Part shown: positions 16,344 to 28,747 of the stretch, piece by piece
Layout: every line of letters begins with the position of its first letter
Numbering within the stretch: position 1 is the first letter of the stretch
DNA from: Rhodothermaeota bacterium MED-G19
Lineage (GTDB): Bacteria > Bacteroidota > Bacteroidia > Cytophagales > MED-G16
Length of the DNA stretch: 39,771 nt
Assembly: GCA_002457315.1 (NCBI GenBank)
Contig: NTKI01000013.1
Location: forward strand, 1-39,771
Reading direction: 5' to 3'
The notes under the pieces: model-generated
What the model saw: the letters and a program-made list of their open reading frames with translations, nothing else
Told to the model about the DNA's origin: nothing
Database searches by the model: none
Program-made: the position numbers and the translations under genes

Positions 16344-17979
16344 TTTCATTTTTAGAATTATACCAAGTCTCATAAAAATCTTTATATTTTTCTTCTATAA
16401 CATTCCTCTTAATCTTCATTGTAGGCGTTAAAATATTATTTTCTATAGACCATGAATCTTTTAGAATTACTATTTTTTTAATTTTTTCATGTTTTTCTAA
16501 TGTGTTATTTATTGAATCAATTAATGCTTCAAAATTACTTTTTATCTCGTCAGCTATTTTTTTAGTTTCATTCATTACAACAAGTGCTATTGGTTGACTT
16601 AAACTTTCACCAACAACACATACTTGTTCTATAAGATTATTTTTACTCAGCTTCATCTCAATTGGATTTGGAGCGACATATTTTCCTTTAGCAGTCTTAA
16701 AGATATCTTTTATTCTTCCAGTAATTGTTAGATAACCATCATCATCTATTGTACCCTTATCACCAGTATGTAGATATCCTTTTTTAATTGTTTGATTAGT
16801 AAGCTCTTCCTCTTTATAATAACCTTGCATAATACAGTCATTTTTCATGATTATTTCTCCTTTATCAGTAATTTTTATGTCTGTGCCTGGCATTGCTTTC
16901 CCAACTGAACCAAACTTAATATTTCCAGGATAATTTCCGTGTGAGCATGCCGAGTTCTCTGACATTCCATATGCCTCATAAATTTTAATTTTAAATCTAT
17001 CAAACCATTTTAAAGTTGAAATAGGTATTGATGCCGCTCCGGTAATACATATTCTAGATTTATTTAAACCTAATGATTTCCTAATTACAAATGAGAATAT
17101 ATTATTAAGTAGAGGTATTCCCATAATAAAGTTTATAGCTGACTGAGGAAAAATAGATAATATTTTTGTCATGAATTTTGTGTAAATTCTTGGCACTCCA
17201 AAAAATATTGTGGGTTTACAGTCTTTTAAATTATTTACAAATGTATCAAGGCTTTCAACAAAAAATATTTTACCGCCAGATAGTATACCACCATGCTCAA
17301 CTAATGCTCTTTCAGCAATATGAGAAAGAGGGAGATAAGAAATAAACCTATCATTTTCATTTAATGGGAAAAGTAAATGTAAATTTTTTGTAGCAGTAGC
17401 TGCTGCTTTATAGTTTAAAACTACTCCTTTTGGAATTCCAGTTGTGCCAGATGTATAAATAATGGTGATTATATCATCTAAATTAATATTATGAATTTTA
17501 TCAATAGGATCATGTTTTGAAATAATTTCATCCCATTTTTTAAAATCACATTTTAGATCATATTGCCCAAAATCAATTTTAACTATTTCTTTTGGAATAT
17601 GATTTTCAATTTGATCCCAATCAGACTCTTCTAGCTTTCCTATAAATAACATTTTAGATTCGCTATGTTCTAAAATATACTTTGCCGTTTTTCCGTTCAC
17701 GTTAGCGTATATAGGAACTGAGATATTTCCACTCATCATTATTGCTAAGTCAGTAATTATCCAATGTGCGCAATTTTTAGATAGAATCGCGATTTTTGAA
17801 TTTTTAGGAAAATTAAAACTCTTAATATAACTACAAATTTTTCTTGCTTCAATTCCAACTCTTTCCCATGAAAATTCATGATTTTTACCGTTGATTGGTT
17901 GGATTAAAAATGTTTCATTTCCTTTATTAGTTTCCCACTTTATAAAATTTTCAACAGGTGATTTTAATTCAGAATTCAT
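16330..17979 (-). CDS. Long-chain fatty acid-CoA ligase (AMP-forming)
   Basis: This 549-residue ANL-superfamily enzyme activates a carboxylic acid as an acyl-adenylate and then forms its CoA thioester. Motifs in order are the P-loop-like TIIYTSGTTGIPKGVVLNY, YLPLSHIAERALVE, the adenine motif YEAYGMSENSACSHG, YLHTGDKGTIDDDGYLTITGRIKDIFKTAKGKYVAP with the hinge Asp/Arg, and a C-terminal lid with the expected catalytic Lys region (TPTMKIKRN). The YLPLSHIAER and TAKGKYVAP phrases favour the long-chain acyl-CoA synthetase (FadD15/ACSL-like) group. It begins 12 bp after the GMC small-subunit gene and so is probably the last gene of that operon. Chain-length preference is inferred. Confidence 0.93.
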   Translation of the reverse strand: MNSELKSPVENFIKWETNKGNETFLIQPINGKNHEFSWERVGIEARKICSYIKSFNFPKNSKIAILSKNCAHWIITDLAIMMSGNISVPIYANVNGKTAKYILEHSESKMLFIGKLEESDWDQIENHIPKEIVKIDFGQYDLKCDFKKWDEIISKHDPIDKIHNINLDDIITIIYTSGTTGIPKGVVLNYKAAATATKNLHLLFPLNENDRFISYLPLSHIAERALVEHGGILSGGKIFFVESLDTFVNNLKDCKPTIFFGVPRIYTKFMTKILSIFPQSAINFIMGIPLLNNIFSFVIRKSLGLNKSRICITGAASIPISTLKWFDRFKIKIYEAYGMSENSACSHGNYPGNIKFGSVGKAMPGTDIKITDKGEIIMKNDCIMQGYYKEEELTNQTIKKGYLHTGDKGTIDDDGYLTITGRIKDIFKTAKGKYVAPNPIEMKLSKNNLIEQVCVVGESLSQPIALVVMNETKKIADEIKSNFEALIDSINNTLEKHEKIKKIVILKDSWSIENNILTPTMKIKRNVIEEKYKDFYETWYNSKNEIIFQ

Positions 17980-17991
17980 AATAATTTTAAA

Positions 17992-18558
17992 TTATATTGC
18001 CCAAGTTTTACCTACTTTACTAAAAGGAACGCAACCTTTGTATTGACCTAGGACAACTGATGGTCCATTATATTTTAGAACTTGAGTTGCACCAATTTCA
18101 GACTTAAAATATGAAGTTGCTACAGATGATTTTATTTTTAAGTATATATTTCCTATTTCAGATTCAGATTCTATTTGAATTGAATTTAACATATCGGTCT
18201 TTTCTTTAATATTTGAATCATAAAATGATTTAGGAAGATTATTAGAGTTTAAGTATTCATCAAGTTTTTTTAAATCATCCCTGAAATTTTCAATTTTGTC
18301 ATCTTCAAATACATTAAATACATAATCTTCAATCTCTTTTGGAACACCAACTGCTATTGCCCCAGGAAATTCTGTATTAGGTATTATAGTATTAGATACT
18401 TCATTTAAAAAAAATGCTTCATCTTCATTTAAATATTTTGCGCTCCAATCTATTTTTTTTGAAGATGGGCTACAAGAATTTAATAATGAAGATGCTGGAA
18501 TAGTTAATGTTCCATAAACAAACAATGATAAATTCTTAAATGCTTCTCTTCTTTTCAT
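17992..18558 (-). CDS. Gluconate 2-dehydrogenase subunit 3 family protein (GMC partner)
   Basis: This protein matches the small-subunit family (PF13618-like) that accompanies flavin GMC dehydrogenases. I start it at the ATG at 18556-18558, giving MKRREAFKNLSLFVYG and 1 bp from the GMC stop; the longer reading from 18585 would overlap GMC by 26 bp and bury the signal. The N-terminus has a twin-arginine-like KRREAFKNL motif, a hydrophobic stretch and a lipobox-like SSLLNSC, so it may be a Tat-exported lipoprotein. The mature part has EDEAFLNEVSNTIIPNTEFPGAIAVGVPKEIEDYV, which is characteristic, and ends with VPFSKVGKTWA. The small subunit probably carries the folded flavoprotein across the membrane. 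Confidence 0.88.
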   Translation of the reverse strand: MKRREAFKNLSLFVYGTLTIPASSLLNSCSPSSKKIDWSAKYLNEDEAFFLNEVSNTIIPNTEFPGAIAVGVPKEIEDYVFNVFEDDKIENFRDDLKKLDEYLNSNNLPKSFYDSNIKEKTDMLNSIQIESESEIGNIYLKIKSSVATSYFKSEIGATQVLKYNGPSVVLGQYKGCVPFSKVGKTWAI

Positions 18559-18559
18559 A

Positions 18560-20260
18560 CTATAAGTTTCTTTTTTTAAGTTCACTTAATGCATAATTTG
18601 CAGCTCTTGCAGTTAATGCCATATAGGTAATAGACGGATTAACACAACTTGATGAGGTCATACATGATCCATCTGTTACAAAAACATTTTTTGCAGAGTG
18701 CACTTGGTTCCATTTATTTAAAACTGATGTTTTTGGATCTTTACCCATTCTTGCTGTTCCCATCTCATGAATTCCATTGCCCATATCGTATCTGTTGTCA
18801 TACGGTTCTACATTTTTAAATCCACATGAATCAAGCATTTCTGCTGCTGAATTTTTCATATCTTCTCTCATCCGAATTTCATTTTCTTTTATCTCTGTCT
18901 CAAAGACAATAGTTGGCATTTCCCACTTATCTAATTTATTATTATCTAAATACATCTTATTTTCATAATATGGCAAAATTTCACCAAAGGCAAGTAAATT
19001 CATATTCCATCCTCCGGGTTCAGAAGCGGTATCTAGGAGGTCTTGACCTACTAACCCTTCTTCTGCAGCCCTATACCATCCAGTTCTACTTGCTCCTCCT
19101 TGGTATCCATACCCTCTAAGGAAATCCATGTCATTTTTATCTAAATTTCTAAATCTTGCTAAATAACCACTATTTGGTCTATTTCCATAATAATATTTGT
19201 CATCATAGCCTTCCATTTTTGCTCTTGCTCCAGCTTTAAAATGATGATCCATCATATTATGACCTAATTCACCAGAATCATTTCCAAAACCGTTTTGAAA
19301 TCTATTTGATTTTGAATTAAGCATGATAGAAGTCGAATTTACAGTTGAGGCATTAAGAAAAATTATTTTTGAATAATATTCTTTCATCTCTAATGTCTCT
19401 GAATCTATTACCCTTACTCCTGTGGCTTTTTCATTTTTATCATCATATATTATTGAATGGACAATTGAATTTGGTCTCAAAGTCATATTTCCAGTTGCTT
19501 CAGCAGCAGGAAGAGTTGATGAGTTAGAACTGAAATAAGCACCGTATGGACATCCTCTAATACAAAGATTTCTACTTTGACAAGGACCTCTACCATTATG
19601 TGATTTTGTTACGTGAGCAACTCTACCTATCGTATATGTTCTTCCGAATTTATCAAGTAAAGTTTTTCTAAAGTCTTTTTCAACACAATTCATTTCCATA
19701 GGAGGTAGAAATTTTGAATCTGGGAGCTGAGAAAGCCCCTCTTTCATTCCACTTACTCCAATAAAATTTTCAACATGGTCATACCACTTTTCAATATCCT
19801 TATATCTTATTGGCCAGTCAATTCCAATTCCATCTTTTGCATTAGCTTCAAAATCTAATTTGCTCCATCGATATACTTGTCTCCCCCACAACAAAGACCG
19901 CCCTCCAACATGATAGCCCCTAATCCAATCAAATGAACCTTTTTTTTCTGTATATGGTTGTTCTGTATCTTTTACCCACCAGTGCTTAGTTGATTGTTTG
20001 ACAGTGTATCCTGTCCTTAGTTGAACTGGATAATCTTTTCTTTCTTTAGCTGTTAATTGATCTCTGTAAGGAAGCTCCCAAGAATGTTTGTTCATTGTAG
20101 GGTAATCTTTTACATGTTTGACATCTCTTCCTCTTTCTAAAACCAATGTCTTTAAACCACCTTCAGTAAGTTCTTTTGCGGCCCATCCTCCACTTATTCC
20201 CGTGCCTACAACAATTGCATCATAAGTATTTTCTGAAACAAATTCTGAGTTAATATTCAT
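18560..20260 (-). CDS. GMC-family FAD oxidoreductase (periplasmic sugar dehydrogenase type)
   Basis: This 566-residue flavoprotein has the N-terminal Rossmann motif VVGTGISGGWAAKELTEGGLKTLVLERG, the GMC block GGRSLLWGRQVYRW, a Cys-bearing segment (GPCQSRNLCIRGCPYGA) and the C-terminal active-site block CVNPSITYMALTARAANYAL preceded by GIHEMGTARMG with the catalytic His. Members paired with a gluconate 2-dehydrogenase subunit 3 protein oxidise sugars or sugar acids, including glucoside 3-dehydrogenases, feeding electrons to a cytochrome. It has no signal peptide of its own, so export by hitch-hiking on the Tat-type small subunit is likely. No cytochrome c gene is adjacent. The exact substrate is unknown; the DUF1080 gene 1.8 kb away favours glycoside 3-oxidation. 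Confidence 0.92.
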   Translation of the reverse strand: MNINSEFVSENTYDAIVVGTGISGGWAAKELTEGGLKTLVLERGRDVKHVKDYPTMNKHSWELPYRDQLTAKERKDYPVQLRTGYTVKQSTKHWWVKDTEQPYTEKKGSFDWIRGYHVGGRSLLWGRQVYRWSKLDFEANAKDGIGIDWPIRYKDIEKWYDHVENFIGVSGMKEGLSQLPDSKFLPPMEMNCVEKDFRKTLLDKFGRTYTIGRVAHVTKSHNGRGPCQSRNLCIRGCPYGAYFSSNSSTLPAAEATGNMTLRPNSIVHSIIYDDKNEKATGVRVIDSETLEMKEYYSKIIFLNASTVNSTSIMLNSKSNRFQNGFGNDSGELGHNMMDHHFKAGARAKMEGYDDKYYYGNRPNSGYLARFRNLDKNDMDFLRGYGYQGGASRTGWYRAAEEGLVGQDLLDTASEPGGWNMNLLAFGEILPYYENKMYLDNNKLDKWEMPTIVFETEIKENEIRMREDMKNSAAEMLDSCGFKNVEPYDNRYDMGNGIHEMGTARMGKDPKTSVLNKWNQVHSAKNVFVTDGSCMTSSSCVNPSITYMALTARAANYALSELKKRNL

Positions 20261-20279
20261 TATGGTTTAATTGTTTCAA

Positions 20280-20304
20280 TATTAGTGAAAATATTTTTCT
20301 AATA
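20280..20304. repeat. Imperfect 25-bp inverted repeat in a divergent gap
   Basis: Between the divergent GMC and DUF6702 genes, TATTAG at 20280-20285 is matched by CTAATA at 20299-20304, and the inner AAAA/TTTT run extends the symmetry apart from one mismatch and one wobble pair. It could be an operator for the GMC operon. The AT-rich composition makes such dyads easy to find by chance. Confidence 0.25.
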
Positions 20305-20344
20305 AAAAATTAATTATAATACATTCTTATTAACTTAAAATATC

Positions 20345-20812
20345 ATGAACAATTTTCTTATATTTTTTTTATTTCTAATTCATCCAATTTATATAAGTAG
20401 TTCCAAAATAATTATAATTAATGATACTGCGGAAGTAAATATTAAAATTTTCAGAGATGACCTTGAAGATGATTTAAGGTTATTTTATAATAAATCAATA
20501 TCAATTGATAATATTATAAAACTCCAAAATGCATCAAGTCAAATTGATACTTATATCCAAAATAAATTTGAATTAAGAATAGATAATTCTAAAATTAAAC
20601 TTTCTGAGTTCAAGTATAATCTTATAAATGATTTAGTTGAAATATCATGTTCTTTTGATTTCAAGAAAGATTTTAATGAAATAAACATTATTAATAACAT
20701 ATTATTTGAGGTATATAAAATTCAAAAGAATGTTGTGTTTATCAATGTTGAAAAACAAAGTAAATCACATATATTTTCATTCTCTGATAGAGAAAAAACA
20801 TTTAGTTATTAA
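20345..20812 (+). CDS. DUF6702 family exported protein
   Basis: This 155-residue protein has a signal peptide (about 1-19, ending YISSS) and matches the Bacteroidota family DUF6702: HPIYISSSKI at the start of the mature part, IFRDDLEDDLRLFYN with the family's Asp-Asp-Leu-Glu phrase, and ENNILFEVYKIQKNVVFINVEKQSKSH-like C-terminal sequence (INNILFEVYKIQKN, then a conserved Gln-Asn pair). Its function is unknown. In other genomes members are often near M1 peptidase genes, as I recall; here an M1 gene is 6 kb away. It is a single-gene transcription unit, and its end overlaps the M20 gene on the other strand by 11 bp. Confidence 0.72.
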   Translation: MNNFLIFFLFLIHPIYISSSKIIIINDTAEVNIKIFRDDLEDDLRLFYNKSISIDNIIKLQNASSQIDTYIQNKFELRIDNSKIKLSEFKYNLINDLVEISCSFDFKKDFNEINIINNILFEVYKIQKNVVFINVEKQSKSHIFSFSDREKTFSY

Positions 20813-22115
20813 ATAGTTTAATTAAAGATTCTGTGCTTACCTTAACTCCAGTGCTAATAGAATTTTCGATATCAGGATAGTAATAAGGTGAGTGGAGTGC
20901 AGGGAGAGCATATTCTCCTAAATTATACTTGTCCATTCTTTCTTTAGGAACTGTACCTAACCAGTACATAACTGTAGGAATATCTTCTTCAGTACTTCCA
21001 TATCTTGCAAAATCTTCTCCAACCATTTGTGGCTCTGAAACAACAACGTTTTCTTTTCCAATTATTGAATTCGAAACACTAGTCATTAGATCAACAAGTT
21101 CTTCATCATTATAATTAGCAGGGGTAAAACTTTCTGGCAAAATAACTTTAGGGTATCTAGATTTATCTAATCCCATAGAAGCTGCAATTCCATCGCATAT
21201 TTCTTTAATCCTTTTATGAATTAAATTTCTTACCTCTTCTTTGTATGTTCTAATTGTTAGTTGTAAATCAACTTCATCAGGAATTATATTGTGTTTTGTT
21301 CCTCCTTTTATAGAACCAACAGTTATAACTGCATCATCTAGAGGATTTAAATTTCTACTTACAATAGTCTGTAGTTCCATTATAATTACTGATGCTGTTA
21401 CAATTGGATCAATTGACATATGAGGAGCAGCGCCATGAGAACCTTGTCCGAATACTTTTATATCTACAGATTCAGTATTAGCCATTATATATCCCTTGCC
21501 AAACCCAACTTTTCCTGATGGGATTATTGGTGAGGAATGAAGGCCAATTCCATAATCTGGAACAGGAAACTTATCATAAAGTCCTTCATTAAGCATCATT
21601 GCGGCTCCAGCTCCAATTTCTTCAGCTGGCTGACCTATCATCATTATAGTTCCACTCCATTCATCTTTTCTTTCAACTAATGCCCTTGCTGTCCCAGTCC
21701 AAACTGCCATATGCATATCATGTCCACACGAGTGCATTGTCCCAACATCATTCCCGTCAAAATTTTTGGTTATAACATTACTAGCATAAGGAAGATCTGT
21801 TTTTTCTTCCATTGGTAGGGCATCCATATCAGTTCTATACAAAATTGTAGGACCTTTTCCATTTTTTAAGATTCCCACTACTCCATAACCCCCAAAATTT
21901 TCTTCAACATCAAACCCAACTTTTCTTAACTCATTAGCAAGTTTAATTGAGGTCTCCTTTTCCATCAATGATATTTCGGGATTTTGATGAATATCAATGT
22001 ACAAAGCTTTAAGGTATGGAAGATCTTTTTCAATATAACTATCAAATTTCTTATTTTTTGTAGTTAATGAAAACAGAAAAAATAATGGTATTAAATAAAT
22101 AATTTTTTTAATCAT
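20802..22115 (-). CDS. Secreted M20D-type amidohydrolase / metallopeptidase
   Basis: This 437-residue enzyme belongs to the M20D (hippuricase/IAA-amino acid hydrolase-like) metallohydrolases, which cleave N-acyl amino acids or similar amides. A hydrophobic N-terminal segment (residues 4-20) indicates export. Metal-binding and catalytic phrases are HSCGHDMHMAVW, the QPAEEIGAGAAMML block with the catalytic Glu, IGLHSSP, and VGEDFARYG near the C-terminus. The Cys in HSCGHD is the M20D metal-ligand Cys. It is the last gene of the gcdH-MGL-DUF1080-M20 run, with its ATG overlapping the DUF1080 stop by 4 bp. The natural substrate is unknown. Confidence 0.92.
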   Translation of the reverse strand: MIKKIIYLIPLFFLFSLTTKNKKFDSYIEKDLPYLKALYIDIHQNPEISLMEKETSIKLANELRKVGFDVEENFGGYGVVGILKNGKGPTILYRTDMDALPMEEKTDLPYASNVITKNFDGNDVGTMHSCGHDMHMAVWTGTARALVERKDEWSGTIMMIGQPAEEIGAGAAMMLNEGLYDKFPVPDYGIGLHSSPIIPSGKVGFGKGYIMANTESVDIKVFGQGSHGAAPHMSIDPIVTASVIIMELQTIVSRNLNPLDDAVITVGSIKGGTKHNIIPDEVDLQLTIRTYKEEVRNLIHKRIKEICDGIAASMGLDKSRYPKVILPESFTPANYNDEELVDLMTSVSNSIIGKENVVVSEPQMVGEDFARYGSTEEDIPTVMYWLGTVPKERMDKYNLGEYALPALHSPYYYPDIENSISTGVKVSTESLIKLFNN

Positions 22116-22807
22116 AGTTCTTTAATTTTAATGTTCCTATAATATACTTTAGTGCCATGGTCTTGGAATGCAATAGGTCCAGATTTTGTTTTTGCAAATC
22201 CACCCCAATCTTTAAACTTAGAATTTTTAACTAGATTGTCCCATTCCATTCCTGAAAGAGGAAATTCAACAGCATCTTTATCATTAAGTTTAACTTTTCC
22301 AACATTATTATTATAGTTAATCTCAATTACATATTTGTTCCATTCACCTGTTGGATTTGCATGTAGTTTAGATGGTGCTACCATATCGTATAAGGCACCA
22401 TTCATATGAACATAATTTTTTTTGTCTTCACTTCCATATTGATCATCATCGATAACTTGTATTTCTGGTGCTGTTAGGTAAGGCACAGAATATTCTTTTG
22501 ATTCATTAACCGCCCAGAAAATGCCACTATTTCCTTTTTCATCAACTTTCCATTCTACTGACAATATAAAGCTCTCATATTCTTTGTTTGAAACGAGTCC
22601 ATTGTTTCCAGAACCTTCCCCGGGTATTAAAACGTAAGCGCCATCTTCTATTTTCCAACCAACAACAGAGTCTGAAAGATATGTGTGCCAATTATCAAAA
22701 GTTTTACCATCAGTAAGTGATACCCATTCACTTTTATTTTCATCTTGAATTTTATTAGAACAAGCTGTAAAAATTATTGCAAATAATAATAGTTGATATT
22801 TTCTCAT
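22112..22807 (-). CDS. DUF1080 / 3-keto-disaccharide hydrolase family lipoprotein
   Basis: This 231-residue protein has a lipoprotein signal (LLLFAIIFTACSN, Cys at about 16) and a single PF06439 domain, a concanavalin-like beta sandwich. Typical phrases are WVSLTDGKTFDNWHTYLSDSVVGWKIEDGAYVL, NGLVSNKEYESFILSVEWKV, GNSGIFWAVNE, PEIQVIDD and a closing PIAFQDHGTKVYYRNIKIKEL. Family members have been named 3-keto-disaccharide hydrolases, and some act on 3-keto-glycosides. That fits a periplasmic enzyme acting after a glucoside 3-dehydrogenase such as the GMC pair nearby. The start is 28 bp after the MGL stop; the M20 gene overlaps its end by 4 bp. Confidence 0.9.
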   Translation of the reverse strand: MRKYQLLLFAIIFTACSNKIQDENKSEWVSLTDGKTFDNWHTYLSDSVVGWKIEDGAYVLIPGEGSGNNGLVSNKEYESFILSVEWKVDEKGNSGIFWAVNESKEYSVPYLTAPEIQVIDDDQYGSEDKKNYVHMNGALYDMVAPSKLHANPTGEWNKYVIEINYNNNVGKVKLNDKDAVEFPLSGMEWDNLVKNSKFKDWGGFAKTKSGPIAFQDHGTKVYYRNIKIKEL

Positions 22808-22835
22808 TGTTTAAGTTTTTTATAAATATATGAAA

Positions 22836-23663
22836 TTATATTTTCTTAATAAACTCTAATATGTCTTGATAAATTTCTTCTTTCTCTAGATCATTGTGAG
22901 GCTCATGGTATACATTCTCGTAAAGCTTTATTTTATGTTTTTTTAATTGTTTACTAATTTTAAGCGTCCCATTTGATGAAATTATTTTATCACTTTTTCC
23001 ATGATACAAAAGAGTTTTAATTTTAATTCTTGAAGCCTTCTCTTTAACATTATCTATTGATCTCATTACTTCAGAGTATAGTTTAAGTGATATTTTATTA
23101 TGCACTAACTCATCTTTGTCATACTCAGAAACTATGTCTTTGTTTTTACTTAAGTGATTAGAAATAAGCCTGTTATTTAGTCTTAAGCTTGGAAAAACTC
23201 TTTTTAAAATTTTTTGTATTATTATTAAGTATTCAGGAACTTTAATTGCAGTTTCTATCCATGGAGATGATATTACGGCTGACTCTATTTCCTTACTTTC
23301 TCTCTCAATTAAAAAGTTTAGTCCAATTAAACCGCCTAGGCTATGACCAAATAAAATTATTGGAGTATCTAAAAATTTTTTTCTAATAAAAATTAATAAA
23401 TTTTCGATAGAATCTAAATATTCTTCAAATGACTTAATGTGCCCCCTTTTACCCTCACTTTTTCCGTGCCCTTGAAGATCTAAAGCATACACACCAATTC
23501 CCTTTTTTATATAAAATTCAGCAAATTCTTTATACCTACCTGAGTGTTCACCTAGACCATGAATTATAAGAATATTTTTTTTAGGTTGGCCCTTTATTTC
23601 CCATTCTCTAAAAAATATTTTTTTTGCTGAACAATTTAGAATAAATCTTTCTGACACCTCCAT
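22836..23663 (-). CDS. Alpha/beta hydrolase, monoacylglycerol lipase-like
   Basis: This 275-residue alpha/beta hydrolase has the HGLGEHSGRYKEFAEFYIKKGIGVYALDLQGHGKSEGKRG block typical of monoacylglycerol lipases and lysophospholipases, and the nucleophile elbow GHSLGGLIGLNF. The acid is probably Asp in HGKSDKII and the His in NVYHEPHNDLE. No signal peptide is present, so it is cytoplasmic. It starts 1 bp after the gcdH stop and is surely co-transcribed with it. Released fatty acids could be activated by the acyl-CoA ligase nearby; substrate is inferred. Confidence 0.85.
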   Translation of the reverse strand: MEVSERFILNCSAKKIFFREWEIKGQPKKNILIIHGLGEHSGRYKEFAEFYIKKGIGVYALDLQGHGKSEGKRGHIKSFEEYLDSIENLLIFIRKKFLDTPIILFGHSLGGLIGLNFLIERESKEIESAVISSPWIETAIKVPEYLIIIQKILKRVFPSLRLNNRLISNHLSKNKDIVSEYDKDELVHNKISLKLYSEVMRSIDNVKEKASRIKIKTLLYHGKSDKIISSNGTLKISKQLKKHKIKLYENVYHEPHNDLEKEEIYQDILEFIKKI

Positions 23664-23664
23664 T

Positions 23665-24846
23665 TTAAGAAAAAGCAGAAATTCCCGTTATTTCATGTCC
23701 CAAAATTAGCAAATGAATATCATGAGTTCCTTCATAAGTGATTACAGACTCGAGATTCATCATATGTCTCATCATCGGATAATCACTAGTTATTCCCATC
23801 CCACCATGTATTTGTCTTGCTTCTCTAGCAATTTTTAATGCCATATCAACATTATTTCTTTTTGCTAAAGAGATTTGAGCAGAAGATGCATTTCCATCAT
23901 CCATTAATTTTCCTAATCTCCAACAGAGTAGTTGAGCTTTGGTTATTTCTGTAAGCATCTCTGCTAGCTTTTTTTGTATTAATTGAAAGGAAGCTATTGG
24001 CTTATCAAATTGTTTTCTCTCTAGAGAATATTTTTTTGCAGCATCATAACAATCCATAGCAACACCTATAGCGCCCCATGAAATTCCATATCTTGCTTTG
24101 TCAAGGCAACCTAATGGACCTCCTAAACCATCTTTATTGGGAAGAAGGTTTCCTTTTGGTACTTTGACATTGTCAAAGACTAATTCTCCTGTTAGACTTG
24201 ATCTTAGAGATAACTTCCCATCTGTTTTAGGAGCTGAAAACCCTTCCATATCTTTTTCAACAATTACACCTTTTATTCTCTTATTTTCATCCTTAGCCCA
24301 TACAACGGCAATATCTGCGGCAGGTGAATTTGAAATCCACATTTTTGATCCATTTAGAAGATAATGGTCTCCTTTATCTTCTAGTTTAGATATCATACCT
24401 CCGGGGTTTGATCCAAAATCAGGCTCAGTCAGACCAAAACAACCTAATATTTCACCACTCGCAAGTTTGGGTAAGTATTTATTTTTTTGTTCTTCAGATC
24501 CATATGCCTCTATAGGAAACATTACTAATGCACTTTGAACAGAAGCTGTAGATCTCATTCCTGAGTCACCTCTTTCTAATTCTTGCATTATTAGTCCATA
24601 AGAAATATTATCTAGGCCACCTCCTCCATATTTTTGGGAAACTGTTGGACCAAAAATACCTGTACTGCCCATTTTTTTTACAATATCTAAAGGGAAATGA
24701 TTTTCTTCAAACCAATTCTCAATATTTGGAGATATTTCAATATTAACAAAATCTCTAATTGATTCACGGATAAGCTTTTGCTCTTCTGAAAGAAGTTCAT
24801 CAATTAAGTAAAAATCTACAGATTTAAAGTTATTAGAATTGCTCAT
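23665..24846 (-). CDS. gcdH: Glutaryl-CoA dehydrogenase (acyl-CoA dehydrogenase family)
   Basis: This 393-residue flavoenzyme aligns by eye along its length with glutaryl-CoA dehydrogenase, which oxidises and decarboxylates glutaryl-CoA to crotonyl-CoA in lysine/tryptophan breakdown. Diagnostic stretches are ELERGDSGMRSTASVQSALV (with the substrate-contacting Arg-Ser), GEILGCFGLTEPDFGSNPGG, ARYGISWGAIG and FQLIQKKLAEMLTEI. The catalytic Glu is in TYEGTHDIH, followed by the typical ILGHEITGISAF end. Nothing else of lysine catabolism is visible here, so relaxed substrate use is possible. It heads the four-gene minus-strand operon and is divergent from gyrB across 150 bp. Confidence 0.92.
   Translation of the reverse strand: MSNSNNFKSVDFYLIDELLSEEQKLIRESIRDFVNIEISPNIENWFEENHFPLDIVKKMGSTGIFGPTVSQKYGGGGLDNISYGLIMQELERGDSGMRSTASVQSALVMFPIEAYGSEEQKNKYLPKLASGEILGCFGLTEPDFGSNPGGMISKLEDKGDHYLLNGSKMWISNSPAADIAVVWAKDENKRIKGVIVEKDMEGFSAPKTDGKLSLRSSLTGELVFDNVKVPKGNLLPNKDGLGGPLGCLDKARYGISWGAIGVAMDCYDAAKKYSLERKQFDKPIASFQLIQKKLAEMLTEITKAQLLCWRLGKLMDDGNASSAQISLAKRNNVDMALKIAREARQIHGGMGITSDYPMMRHMMNLESVITYEGTHDIHLLILGHEITGISAFS

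Positions 24847-28747
<3,901 letters not shown>

Noticed and set aside
18559-18585. Upstream start MNLKKETYS for the GMC small subunit
   Set aside because: It overlaps the GMC gene by 26 bp and pushes the twin-Arg motif inward; the ATG at 18558 gives the usual signal placement.
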